This document shows positions 43,192-55,000 of a stretch of DNA of 64,000 nucleotides, one piece after another (the stretch's first letter is position 1; every line of letters starts with the position of its first letter). The notes beneath the pieces were generated by a model. The model made no database searches. It worked only from the letters and a program-made list of their open reading frames with translations, and was not told the DNA's origin. The stretch covers positions 558,001-622,000 of the forward strand of contig MJGA01000002.1 of the NCBI GenBank assembly GCA_001910725.1, written 5' to 3'. The position numbers and the translations under genes were made by a program. Source of the DNA: Phanerodontia chrysosporium (Eukaryota; Basidiomycota; Agaricomycetes; Polyporales; Phanerochaetaceae).

Positions 43192-44996
43192 CTACGAGCG
43201 GGATTGGAACACCTCGAAGTAGGCCGTGTACTCCTCGGGTGTCATTAACTCCTGGTGCTCCTCGGTAACCTCAGAGAACTTCATCGGTTCGCCATTCACT
43301 AAAATGCGATTAGCAGTGAAGACCTGCAGTCGGGTCCTTGAAAACTTACCATATACAATAGGGTCGTCTAGAGGCTCCTCTGGTGCTGGCTCCTCCGGAG
43401 GTATAGCCGGTGCTTCGAGCTCGGGCTCTGGTACAGGAGGAGCGAAACCATTCGTAGGCGAATGTCCATTGAGCTTCGGCGTCTTGCTCGGACCTCGCTC
43501 GAGGCCATTGTCCTCCAGCGACCGCGAGCGTTTTCGGTATTCATTCAAGGAGTCGAGATACTCGACATTCGGTTTTACATCTTCCTCCTCTTCCCCGAAC
43601 TCGCCTAAGCTAGTAAGGGCAGGAGTATCTTGAGCGGAAGGGGCATTGGACGCGGCTAACGAGGCGTAGTACTGGTCGTAATCTGGGAGAAAAAGCCTTG
43701 GTGCCAAGTACGATAAAAACAGAGTGAAGACGTACAGTTCACATCGCTCATCTGGGAAACGACCGGCTTCACATCCTGGTCGATGCTTCTCACAGGTTGA
43801 GGCTCAGGCTTCGCAAGCCCGCGAAGAATCGCATCGTTTGAACTTGGTAGTCGGTTGGCATCCGCCTCTGCTTGCTGTTCCGCTCTCGCGTGCTCTCTGA
43901 TACCGAGCGCAGTGAGGTCGCCAGAAATAGTGCTTTTGAGATGCCACGCAGGAAGAACATTCTGCATGCGCTTGGCGGCGGCTTCCCGGTCTCTCTCAGC
44001 TCGCTGTGTCGCCTCGTCCTTGTCCACAGACATGACGACCCCGATCGTATCCTCTTGCCGGCCATCTCCCGACGAACCAGCAATCTTGAGTCCACCGGAC
44101 TGGGCGGCTGCTTTCGCTCGTTCTGCCTCGATGTTCTTCTTGATCCAGAGAGCGACATCAAAGCTGAAGGATCGGTAAGTAGTGGGCATAGGATGCGTAC
44201 ATCAACGACGTACGCTGGGAGCACCATGTCTTCAGTTTTCCGCAGTCCCTCTCGAATGAATCGCATCTGCCTGTTGAAGCGCTGCATACGGTCTTGGGAT
44301 CCGCGAACACTCTCCGCATTCTCGTTGTCGACAAGCTCTCCATGACAAATATCGCAAATGAACGTTCCAGCCGCGAAGTCCATCAACTTGTCTACCTCCA
44401 GAGGAGAAAAGAGCTTTCCACATTGAGGGCAGATGTAGCCCTTGTTATCAAGTTCCTGACAAGGAAAGTTCGGAGCGGGGTGCGACCAGCAGACGTGCAT
44501 GCCCACTTACGTTTCGCAGAGTGGAGTCTATCCTCCGGCGCATTTCTGCCACACGCCACTTGACGACATTGCAGAACTGCTGGTAGTCGATGTAATAGTA
44601 CTGTCGGCCAACCGATCTCTGGGCACCCTCCTTAAGCTCATTCTGCCGGTGACTGAAGCACTTCAGTGTTGGAACGCGTGATACAAAACAGAAACGTACA
44701 CTTTGACCAGCTTGTCGTTCTCCAGCACCACCATCACCTTGTTGAGCTCCTTCAATTGAAGGCCCATCCTCCCGGCCAAGTCGTCATCTTTGAGACTAAC
44801 AGTAGTCCGGCATGGGCACTGTTGCTTTAGCGGCCTAATACGAAATGAATATTCATTCCCGCGACAATACTTACACCGGGTGCCGGACCAACTGGTCCAT
44901 TACAACAGTGTACTTCGGCTCGTAAAATGCCCGCAGAACATGTTGTACCAGAAGACGTAGTGTTTCTTGGTCCTCCTTCGACAGCTGAGATGACAT
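43192..44996 (-). CDS. TFA1: Transcription initiation factor IIE, alpha subunit
   Basis: Seven exons (44875-44996, 44700-44834, 44511-44652, 44214-44455, 43736-44163, 43350-43682, 43192-43298) join in phase to 502 aa. The N-terminus (MSSQLSKEDQETLRLLVQHV...YTVVMDQLVRHPV) and DDDLAGRMGLQLKELNKVMV form the extended winged helix. YYYIDYQQFCNVVKWRVAEM follows. A C4 zinc ribbon reads YICPQCGKLF...TFICDICHGEL. The middle contains a charged helix (RAERDREAAAKRMQNVLPAW), and the C-terminal part is acidic (FGEEEEDVKP), as in other TFIIE-alpha proteins that use it to contact TFIIH. It acts in the RNA polymerase II pre-initiation complex, recruiting TFIIH. Residues around the zinc ribbon are intact and no frame break is seen. 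Confidence 0.92.
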
Positions 44997-45467
44997 CTAG
45001 GCCGGAAGGCCTGAGGAAAGTATGAACGAGTGTCCGAGAGTGAAACTCTACGACGGTGAATAGAGGGTCCTAGATGTGGTGCGTACACGAGGTGGTGGTC
45101 GTAGGGTGAGTGAAGCACTACGGCAGTGGAATGCGGGACCGACTCAGAAATCCATCATTATTGATCGGTAAGCCAAGTATGGATTAACAAGCACAAATCG
45201 AGGGCTTACGTGCACAACACAATATATGATGTGAAACTAATCCAGGATTGATTGTGGCCCACTCGCATCACCCAGCAAAATACCTGACAGTCTTGTCGAG
45301 TTATTGATACAGATCGTAGCAAACGATACATGTCATTCTTTTCGTCCATCCGAGGTCGTCTCATGTCGTAATTCCTAAATCCCGATATCGATTCGTTCTG
45401 CGAACGCGCTCGTGGACTTGCATCCACATGAAGTCTCTTCCAAACTCGACAGCTATCCCAGTAGACC
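44997..45467. other. Promoter of TFIIE-alpha and 3' flank of LRR gene
   Basis: About 470 bases. No additional gene or repeat is recognised. Confidence 0.4.
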
Positions 45468-46779
45468 TCAGTTGCTGCCGGTCAACATCAGTGCAGCAAC
45501 CTTTGGATCCGGCGCGTCGCAGCAGACTTTCAAGAGCCAGTCGGCCCTCAGCACTTCGCGCCGGCAGGACAGGCTGTTCCCCGCACCCATGCATACGCCA
45601 CCCTCGCAAGGTCTTCTAGGAGGAGCAGCGGAGAGGCCAAAAGGCACAGCGGAGGGATCAGGGAGGCAACTGTGAGAGGATGATGTGGATAGGAGTGGAA
45701 GGGTAGCAGGGGATGAAGCATAATCGAAGATACGAAGGCATTGTGCCGTTGATAGATGCGGCGCGAGGAAGGTAAGGATGTGTTGCTTTATTTCGAGAGG
45801 GAGTTCGATGTGTCTGGTTTCAGGTGTTGGCGGGGACTGGGTCCCAGGGCTGTTCTCAGTTCGTTGTAGAAGAACGACCCGGGATGCGCGCAGGAGTGCT
45901 CGCGCCTCGTTCGCGACACAGTTGATCAGAGAGTTGTTACGTGTCTCGATCATCTTCTTCGAGGCGTAATCAATCTCGTCTGCATTGGCGAAAAGCTCCA
46001 CGATCCGCAGCGAATAGTTGTGGTGCATTGCTTCCAAGACAGCATTGACGCCAGACTGTCCGATGGAGTTACCGCTCAGACTTAGCCGATAAAGTCGACA
46101 TCTAGGCGAAACGATGAACTGAGTGAGTGCAGATGTAGAACGCTCCGTAAGTCCGGTCATCGATATGCGGATGGCCTTGAGATACGGTGTATTGAGTAGG
46201 GAAAGGAGGCGCGGGACGAAGACATCTCCGTGAGGTACGGTGTTAAGAGCCAGGTCCTGTAATCGTGAACTGTTGACCGCATCTGCGAAGCTGGAAAGCA
46301 CAGAGTCATCCCATTGAAAATTATTCTGAGATGCCATGAGTCTAACGCAATTTCATGGAGCGAGAGCGGGACCTACCCGCGATAAAGTAAGGACTTTCAA
46401 TCTGCGATTTCTCAGCAGATACTCGGCTATAGCTGCCAGTCCTTTATCGCCAATATCGTTGTCACTGATGTCGAGTTCGCTAATTTGAAGTCGATAGTTC
46501 CGTCCGTTTCCAGAGCATAACCACCGAAAGAGTTCCGACGCGCCTTCGTCGCCCAGTTTGTGGTGGGGCAGGCCGAGCGTGGTGACAGTCGACTTGCTGG
46601 CGATGGCATCACATACTTCCCTGGCGCCTATAAAATTCTACTTCACTGTCAAGGGGCGTAGCCGGACCATGGCGCATACCTGCGACGCCGTACAGTGTTC
46701 TGTCAGGCGAAAAGTGAACGGTTCGTGACTTGTCCAGGACTAAGCTTGATGACAGAGCCGATGTGATAGATCCGCTCAT
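45468..46779 (-). CDS. Leucine-rich-repeat protein (RanGAP/RNI-like)
   Basis: Three exons, 46680-46779, 46377-46627 and 45468-46325, join in phase to 402 aa. The start is MSGSITSALSSSLVLDKSRT. RNI-type leucine-rich repeats follow: STVTTLGLPHHKLGDEGASE, LQISELDISDNDIGDKGLAA, LKVLTLSRNNFQW (formed across the second intron), LKAIRISMTGLTERSTSALT, LYRLSLSGNSIGQSGVNAVL and LRIVELFANADEIDYASKK. This 28-29 residue spacing is that of RanGAP-like repeats. The C-terminal third has a hydrophobic PLEIKQHILTFLAPHLST segment and a Ser/Pro-rich tail. Splicing at the CAG just before AATAATTT is required; an ATG a few bases upstream (MASQ...) lies in the intron. Binding partner unknown, so it is probably a scaffold or regulator. 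Confidence 0.78.
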
Positions 46780-47069
46780 TGAGAGCAACGAAGACTAAAG
46801 GTAGTGAGACGATCTTCTATAACCTTTGGACACTGGAGGCTCACAACTTGTGGTCGATTGGACCGTGGAGGAAGAAGCAGAAGAAGAGTGGAGGCGCTTA
46901 GCAAGCAGACGCAAACTACATGACCTTCCTAAAAGGGATGGGACCGTGAGAAATCAAAGTCCGATGCAGAGACCGACGAATGGCGGCTCAGGGGAAAACA
47001 GACTCCGTCGACTCTTCTCACTGTGACCACCACCACTTGCATCCGCTCCCAGCACGCTTTGCGGTCGCT
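46780..47069. promoter_or_regulatory. Short divergent promoter between LRR and RNA-binding genes
   Basis: 290 bases separate the start codons. The right half is C/T-rich (CACTGTGACCACCACCACTTGC), likely the leader of the RNA-binding protein gene. No TATA box is obvious. Confidence 0.4.
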
Positions 47070-49384
47070 ATGTCTTCAGCCATGGACGTAGACATGAAAA
47101 TCAAGGATGACATGGACGACAAGGACCTCCGCGACCGCGAAAGGGACAGGGACAGGGATGTTGACCGCGACAGAGACAGAAGGGACAGGCGCGATCGAGA
47201 CGTGAAGGACAGGGACAGGGACCGCGACCGTGACAGGGATAGGGACCGCGACAGACGCGACTCCGGTACGCGTGAATGTTTGCCAGACGTTCGTTCTTGT
47301 GAAGCTGATTCCGTCAAACATAGGACGCCGCAGGAGCGACCATTGGGAGCCTGAGGAACGGCGGAACGGCGACGTGAGTACCATACAAGTCATCATATGA
47401 GTACTGTTCCAGTAGAGCTCATGTGTCATCTGCTCAGCGTCGCAGGCGGTCGAGGTCGAGGTCACGCTCTCGCTCCCGGAAGCGTTCTGCTTCCCCCCGT
47501 AGACGTTCTCGTCGCTCCCGTACACGCTCTAAGTCTCCCCGCTCTCGCTCTCGCTCGCGCAGCCGCGACCGCAGACCCGCAGACCCTTTCGCACGCTCAC
47601 TCGGAGGTCCCATGAACGCGCCACACGAAGAGGCCGTTGAGTTCGCCAAAGTCAGCAAGCGCGAAAATCGGGTCTACGTTGGCAATCTCAGCTACGACGT
47701 CAAGTACAGGGACCTGATGGAATTCATGAGGGGAGGTGGGTTGGGGAATCTCAGATTAGTTTTTCGCTATATTCGAAAGCAGAGGCGCGGCGGGCTACGC
47801 AGGGGAGAGTCACGCGGACACAGACGTTGCTCAGGCGCAGGAGTTGCTGGGGACTTTCCGGTTTATTGACTGACGGATGGCGAGAGTGAGGATGGTTATT
47901 GATGGGAGCTTTCTTTTGGGATAATAGCTGGTGAGGTGCTCTTCGCCGAAGTTCTTGTCACGCCGACGGGCATATCGAAGGGATGCGGGTATGTGACTCT
48001 CACGTTGTTGTGCCTGAAAATGTGAACTGACACTTTTCCTCAGCATCGTCGAATTTGCCTCTCAGGAGGATGCGCAGCGTGCTATCCGCGAGCTTTCCGA
48101 ACAACCACTGCTCGGGCGACCGGTCTTCATTCGTGAGGTGAGTAGCCGTTCAACGATTGTGTTGCAATCTGTTTAAATAATTCTCAGGACCGTGAAAACG
48201 AGTCACGGTTCGGTGCCACCCCTGTCCCAGGTAAGATAGGTATGGCAATGGCTGGACAGGGTCTGCACGCTGCCCCCCCTCCGCGTCCTCCTCACCACAA
48301 CTACTTCGCGGCTGGCACCAACCCAGGAAACCAGCTCTACGTGGGCAACGTAAGTCTTACGCATCGGGTTCTGGAGAGGGACACTGAAAACTGTATATAG
48401 TTGCCTTACCAAGCCGGTTGGCAGGATCTGAAGGACTTGTTCCGCTCCGCTGGCAATATCATTCGTGCCGACATCAACATTGGTGCTGATGGCCGTCCTA
48501 AGGGGTCAGGTACGGTCATCTTTGAAACCTCTAAGGATGCACAACAAGCCATTAGTGAGTCGAGTATAGCTATTCTCTTGTTAATACATCGTTTAATGCT
48601 CTATCAGGTATGTACAATGGTTTCGAATGGTACGGTCGCACTCTTGAGGTTCGCGAGGTAAGTCACTTGAGTATTTGCAGCTCCAATGTGTTCTCAATAC
48701 CAGCGCAGGATCGTTACGCTGGCCTTTCGGGCCCGGTGCCTACCGCGGTGGCTTGCGCGGTGGTCTGCGTGGTTTGCGCGGAGGAGGCTTCCGAGGCGGC
48801 TTCAGAGGCGGTTTCCGTGGCGCCTATCCAGGAGCTCCAGGAGCGGGCACTGGTCGCGATTTCTCGGACAACCTCTACGCCGACTATTCTGGCCCCGACC
48901 AGGCCACGGGCGGCGGCATGCACGCTTATGGTGGTGCTGGATTCGGTGCTGGTTACGGTGCCGGATACGACGCTGAGCCCAGCCAGCAAATCATGGTCCG
49001 CAACGTGAGTATCTCAGGTCACTCGTTTCTTCAATCTTTAACATCAATGTCTAGCTGCCGTGGTCTACTGCCAATGAAGACCTTGTGGAGCTCTTTGAGA
49101 CGACCGGCCAAGTCGAGCTTGCCGAGATCCTCTTCGAGGGCGCTCGCTCGAAGGGCTGCGGTGTCGTGCAGTTCGCTCAAGTCGCTGAAGCTGAGACCGC
49201 TATTGGTGAGCAAATAGAGTTTAGTTACACCGCGAGCCCGTTTTGATATTTGTTCGCAGCGAAATTCCAGCAGTACATGTACGGCGGCCGGCCATTGGAC
49301 GTCCGTTTCAACGACAGGTGGCACACTTTCTCCCCGGGCGCTGCAAAGGGCGGTCAAACTGTTCCCATGCAGGCCGAGGTCTGA
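47070..49384 (+). CDS. SR-like RNA-binding protein with three RRMs (Gbp2/Hrb1-like), one frame break
   Basis: Eleven exons: 47070-47265, 47324-47373, 47438-47735, 47928-47988, 48044-48137, 48188-48349, 48401-48554, 48608-48657, 48709-49004, 49055-49205 and 49260-49384. The N-terminus is an RD/RE-dipeptide tract followed by an SR domain (RSRSRSRSRSRKRSASPRRR). RRM1 starts NRVYVGNLSYDVKYRDLMEF, RRM2 GNQLYVGNLPYQAGWQDLKD and RRM3 QQIMVRNLPWSTANEDLVEL. An RGG-type region (YRGGLRGGLRGLRGGGFRGG) lies between RRM2 and RRM3. This order matches yeast Gbp2/Hrb1, which escort mRNA during export and check splicing. Exon 9 is 296 nt and needs 297: after DRYAG the frame shifts at GGCCTTTCGGG (~48720-48730), one C short. 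All other exons agree in phase, so an assembly error is plausible. Confidence 0.82.
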
Positions 49385-50764
49385 GCTGTCGCTTCTTTCC
49401 TCGCCATTTGTACAACATGACCATACAGTTCTCCATGCCCACTCTACCTATATACCGAACGACCAAAAATCCGATACGCTACGCGTTCACTTAAACCATA
49501 CGATACATACCGCGGGACGGCTGTCCCCTGTGGCTTGTCATGTCGTCTTGTCGAGGGTTGTAGATGTACGTTATGGTGTTGTCGAAATAACATATGCAGA
49601 ATGTGATCATAAATGTCTCCGCTCGGACGAACCTTGTGTGCACGAGGCAGTCTTCGCGAATATTGCTGCAGGGCTTGACGCGGAGATAGGGACGTGGTCG
49701 TGGTGGCGAAGCACAATCTTGACGTTATTTTATGCTGGCACCAGGGACAGTGAGTTCCCTGAATCAAGGAGGCTGTCAATCTTCGTGCGAGGCGATCGCC
49801 CCATTCAGAAATAGCATCGAGGATGGTCAGGCTTCCGGGACAGTCGACGACCTAACACAGCCTAAACCATACGTAGACGATCTTAAGGGAAATTGCGGCG
49901 GACTAGGCGATTATCGTGCAGGATTCGTCTGCGCAGCATACGATATCAAAGGATATCTGAGGATATCTGAGCTTCGCAAGGAGAGGACCCTGCGAGCCTT
50001 ACGTGAACTCTTTGGGTGGACACGGACGATTAACGACGTCCGTCTCGATGCTGAGTCCTGGAGTTGTCGGCGCACTCACCTCGGGTAAAAGGGCTCCGCC
50101 GTTGTATGCAGCTCCGCTTGGCCGCAGGAACGTGAATGTGCCATCTGCGATGGCATGCCTGTAAATACAAATTCGTGCGCGTGTTTCGGCGCGCCGCAGC
50201 GACGACGATGGCCAGGCCGTACTGGCCCCGATGGCAAGCCTGCAGGAGGGTAGGCCTACAAATGCTGGAATACGCGGAACAGAACGCGGTGAGAGACCAC
50301 CTGCTAGCGGCATGCATGGCGGAAAGTAAGTACGTACTGTGTGCTTCGCGCGTTGGAACGCAGTCCAGCAACGTTCGTCGCCCGGTCGCAGTCGTCGTCG
50401 CGAAAGAACGTGCTCGCAGAGCTTGTCGCTACGACGGACAAACGCAGGATGCGCACGTCCCAGGAAAGGCGTCGGGGACGGATGGAAACGCCGAGAATAG
50501 GCCGCACGGGGAGGATGGGCCATGCGGGGCGACCGAGGCCCGACAGACCCGACAGCGCGGGCGGTGATTGGCTAGGAGGGCGGTTTCCGATGACGTGTGT
50601 GGATACCCGCTTTTCGGGGGTTGCCATTCCTGGACGGGTGCCCTGGTCGATGGCCTCCTTGCCAGAGATTACAAAAGACCATTCGTGTGCGCACAACGCC
50701 CTTTGACTTGACCTTCACCTCCTCCTTCCCGTCCGCCGCCCCGCCCCGTCCACCCACGCTCGAC
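49385..50764. other. Unassigned between RNA-binding and trehalose genes
   Basis: The left part is 3' UTR-like. Frames at 49732-50088, 49999-50523 and 50136-50567 show no domain. The last ~100 bases (CCTTCACCTCCTCCTTCCCG) look like the leader of the next gene. Confidence 0.4.
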
Positions 50765-53700
50765 ATGGACTCGTTCTCCGAACCACAGCGCCGCCAGGAG
50801 CTCTCCCTCCTAGAGGTCCGCGAGCAAGTACGCAGGCTCGAGGAGGAGCACCGCGCCAAGGGCATCGAGCTCTCTGGCCGTATCATCCACGTAACCCACT
50901 ACCTCCCGTTCAGCGCGACGCTCAAGACCGCCAGCTCCAGCTCGTCGAGCGGCGTGCAACCCGGCATCCCAAGCCCGCCCCAGACGCCGCCCGCCAAGGC
51001 CAGTGACATTCCGCCATCACCCTCTGCCGAGTCTGCACCTGCCGGGTCCTCCGTGAAGGCAGGCGACGAGCGATGGAACGTCGCCGTCCGTTACGGGCAC
51101 TCTGCGATGGTTTCTGGCATCACCTCGCTCTCGGCGACCCACGACCAGCTCTTCGTCGGCTGGACGGGCGACGTCTACTCCGCACCAGCATCAGCCCAGG
51201 CGAATGGCAGCGGCGCATCGACCCCTGCGGGGCAGTCCGAGCTCGTCAAGATACCCAGCAAAGACATCTCGGACGCCGATAAGGAGGCTTTCGAGCGCGT
51301 CGTCAACACCCGGGGAACGAAGCTCCTGCTCAAGGACGACGCTATCACTCACATAGAGGACGAGGGCGAGCCGAGGAAGAACATAGAGTATGTGCCCGTC
51401 TGGTTGGACGATAAGCAGGCGCATGGACACTACGACGGCTACTGTAAACAGAGTGAGTCTTGCTTGCCTGGACGCTTTTGGTCTTTTCGTCGCAATGCAT
51501 TCGCTATCCATGCATTGCTTTGTCCACTTTCACTTTGCTCGTGTTCAGATTCTGTGCATGATATCATCTCTGCATATATTCTAAAGCGGGCCGCACCTAT
51601 TCACTTTCTCCTGACATCATCCCCAACCGTTAATCGTGCAACTCTATCTTTCCGATCTTCTCAATTCACCGCACGTGTTACTTCCTTTGGATCTCTTCTA
51701 CCGCTCGGAACCTCCTGACTTGCCTATTCTGCCATTGCCTGTCATCAGTCATGCTTGTCATCCTCTTCGAGCTTCAAAACCTCCCATCTACTCCCCGCGA
51801 TTGCCGTAACCCTCTCTCCGTTTCCGCTGAGACTTCGGTTCTTCGCTCTTCCGTGACCGAAAATTAACCCGTTATTTTCCATTTGCTTATCGTCATCTTA
51901 CCCTGTGAGCTAACTGTTCGCGTCCATAGCGCTCTGGCCGTTGTTCCATTACCTTCTCTGGCAAGATGTAGCCACCGAATACGCCAGCGCCGACAGCCAT
52001 TGGGCACCATATGTCGCCGTCAATGAGGCGTTCGCGAGGGCCGTCGAGCGGGTATACAAACCCGGTGACCTCATCTGGATACACGACTACCATCTGCTCA
52101 TCCTTCCTGGCGTCCTCCGCCAAGCACTTCCCGATGCTGCAATCGGCCTGTTTGTCCACACACCGTTCCCGAGCAGCGAAGTCTTCCGGTGCGATAGTCC
52201 GTTTGGCTCACATTAATGCGCGTACTGATCAACACTTAAAGCTGTCTGCCCCGCCGCAAGGAGATTTTGGACGGCATGCTTGGTGCCAACCTGATCTGCT
52301 TCCAGACCTACTCGTATTCGCGGCACTTTGTCTCTACCTGCGTCCGTGTATGCGGGTACGAGTCGACTTCACGCGGAGGCATCGACGTCCAGGGACACGT
52401 CGCCAGCATCAACTGGTGCCCAGTTGGTGTCGATGCTGAACGTGTCAAGAGCGACCTCCAGCGTCCCGGCATCCAGCCGAAGCTCGAGGCGCTCAGGGCG
52501 CTGTATGCGGGCAAGAAGATCATCGTCGGACGTGACAAACTGGATGTCGTGAAGGGAGTCGTGCAGAAGGTAACATGAGGCGTGCAGCCCGCCTTCGTTA
52601 CGTCTACTGACCACCTCTTCTTTTGTCAGCTCCGGGCATTCGAGAAGCTTTTGCAGGATTACCCGGAGTGGGTCGGCAACGTCGTCCTCATCCAAGTCAC
52701 TTCGCCGGCCCTCACGGATTCGCCGAAGCTCGAGCGCCAGGTTTCTGAGCTCGTCGCCCATATTAACGGAGAGTACGGTTCTCTTGACTTCATTCCTGTC
52801 CACCACTAGTACGTTACTACCCTCTTCTCGAAAGACTAAATGCCGACCTGAGTCGTTTCATAGCCATCAGACTATCAAGAAGGACGAGTTCTATGCCCTC
52901 TTGAGCGTCGCCGACCTTGGTGTCATTACTCCCCTTCGTGACGGCATGAACACGACGTCTATGGAGTTCGTCATTGCTCAGGACAGGACTAACAAGAGCC
53001 CTCTTGTTCTCTCTGAGTTCATGGGTATCTCGAGTAACATGTCCGAGGCGCTCCAGATCAACCCATGGAACCTCGGTGAGGTTGCTGCCGCCATGCATCG
53101 CGGCTTGACGATGTCGCAAGAGGAGAAGCTTCAGCGCCACGACAAGCTCTACAAGGTTGTTACGACCCACACCTCACACACATGGGCGGCGAACCTCGCC
53201 AAGCTGCTTCTAGAGCAGCTCGGCAAGGTGAACCTTGCGAAGCAGACACCCTTCATCCCGAAGCACCACCTCGAGGACTACTACCTCAAGGCGAAGAAGC
53301 GGCTCTTCCTCTTTGACTACGACGGCACGCTCGCGCCGATCGTCAAGGTCCCTAGCATGGCCACCCCGAGCGAGAACACGCTGAAGGCGCTCACGAAGCT
53401 TGCCGAGGACCCGAAGAACGTCGTGTACATCATTTCCGGCCGCGACCAGGCGTTCCTCGAGCAGCACCTCGGGCACATCAAGGGCCTTGGCATGAGTGCC
53501 GAGCACGGCGGCTTCATCCGGGAGCCCGGCAGCAGCACCTGGCGAAACTTCACCGAGAACCTCGACATGAGCTGGATGGGCGAGGTCCTTGAGATCTTCA
53601 AGTACTACACCGAGCGCACGACCGGCAGCCAGATCGAGGTCAAGAAGAGCTCGATTACCTGGCATTACCGCAGCAGTGACCCAGAGTGGGGGTGAGTGTA

Positions 53701-54304
53701 TGGAGCCCTGATGGCAGAAAACAGGATGTTAACGATGGTCGCAGTCTGTTCCAGTGCAGACAATGCCAGGATCTCCTCGAGAACAACTTGGCTCGCAAGC
53801 GTCCGATTGAGGTCCTCGTCGGCAAGAAGAACCTCGAGGTGCGCCCGATCGCGGTCAACAAGGGCGAGATCGTCAAGCGGATATTGTACTACAACCCCGA
53901 CGCCGAGTTCATCTTCTGCGCGGGTGACGACAAGGTTCGTCTTCTTCATAACTTCCGAAGGCGATGTTTTGACGCTCGCCTTATAGACGGATGAGGACAT
54001 GTTCCGCGCTTTGCTCTTGTTCCAGAACCCGTCGTCACCCTCGTCACCGACCGCAGCCTCGGCGACATCGTCGAAGGTCGTGATGGAGCCGCCGCTGTCG
54101 GTGACGCTCCTCGCGGGCAAGGAAGACAGCACGAGCTTCGCGCCCGTCGAGCTCGCGATCGAGCGCGAGGCGGTGTTCACGACTGCGGTCGGGCACAGCA
54201 GCAAGCGCACGCTCGCGACATGGCACGTCACGACGCCCGAGGAGGTCGTCGACCACATGCTGCACCTTGTCGCGCTGAACGACGGCGAGCGCAGCAACCT
54301 ATAG
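50765..54304 (+). CDS. TPS2: Trehalose-6-phosphate synthase/phosphatase (Tps2-type)
   Basis: Seven exons (50765-51452, 51930-52188, 52242-52569, 52630-52808, 52864-53691, 53745-53934, 53987-54304) join in phase to 929 aa. The N-terminal half is a GT20 glycosyltransferase fold: ALWPLFHYLLW-like entry, LIWIHDYHLLILPGVLRQ, GLFVHTPFPSSEVFR, DKLDVVKGVVQKLRAFEKLL and LRDGMNTTSMEFVIAQD. The C-terminal third is a HAD-type phosphatase: RLFLFDYDGTLAPIV with the nucleophile Asp, VVYIISGRDQAFLE, MSAEHGGFIREPG and FCAGDDKTDEDMF. In yeast Tps2 only the phosphatase half is active. Here the GT20 active-site loop reads MNTTSMEF, so I infer phosphatase function, converting trehalose-6-phosphate to trehalose in the cytosol. 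Intron 1 is 477 nt, about eight times longer than the rest. Confidence 0.93.
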
Positions 54305-55000
54305 CCCTGCTAAAGAACAAGCCCCACGGACGATGTGCGATTACGATAGAGGAGTCAACAAAATGAGGAGAATACCAACCCCGTGTACTATTATGCACAT
54401 ATTCGTATTGTAGAGTGTTCTTTTTATTATGCTAGTCGTGATTTTGCTTTTGCTTTGTGTATATTCAGTTTGCTGTCGAGTCGGAACACATACAGGTATA
54501 ATTCATTCTGTCTATCGGTGGGGATGAGTGATGCTTAGGGCGCTTCGCGTCTTATACGCTAACTGCCTGGTGCGTTATCTTCTCAAATCGCCCGAGACCA
54601 ATCACCTCACGTATGGCTGACGAGTCGAACTTCACAGACATTCCCATTTCGTGCTGCACCGGCGCGATGCCAGGCGAGGAGTATGCTGCTATGTCGATTG
54701 TGCACTTCTCTTGACAATGCCAGCTGTTGCGAAGCCCCAGGCCGTGCCGGTACAGGTCTTGAAGAATCAACAGCAGTGTTGTTGCTATGCAGCATCATCG
54801 CCCTCCCGAGTGTCTGCACCGGCGACGCCCTGTCACCCCATGGGAAACTGGGAGTGTGGCAGTGAGCGGGCCAGTGTCCGGGCGCTGTCTGCGCAGAAGC
54901 TCGACGCTGACATCGCCCATGGCCCTTTGCAGTTTGCACTTAAGGCCGCAGTCGGAAAGCGCTCAATGCCTGTTGAGCCCTCCACCCCTCCGCTCTAGCC
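54305..55000. other. 3' flank of TPS2 and upstream region of next gene
   Basis: About 700 bases. The left part is A/T-rich 3' UTR-like sequence; no gene is recognised. The bases before 55001 are C/T-rich (CCTCCACCCCTCCGCTCTAGCC). Confidence 0.4.

Noticed and set aside
46323..46337. Start codon of the LRR gene at MASQNNF
   Set aside because: The ATG lies inside an intron; splicing at the CAG just before AATAATTT restores the leucine-rich repeat SRNNFQ and links in phase to two upstream exons.
47018..47317. Minus-strand Ser/Arg/Leu-rich frame
   Set aside because: Mirror of the RD-dipeptide tract of the plus-strand RNA-binding protein.
48231..48270. Intron with GTAAGA donor in the RNA-binding protein
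   Set aside because: It would be only about 35 nt, and the exon read straight through is 162 nt, a multiple of three, with sensible sequence.
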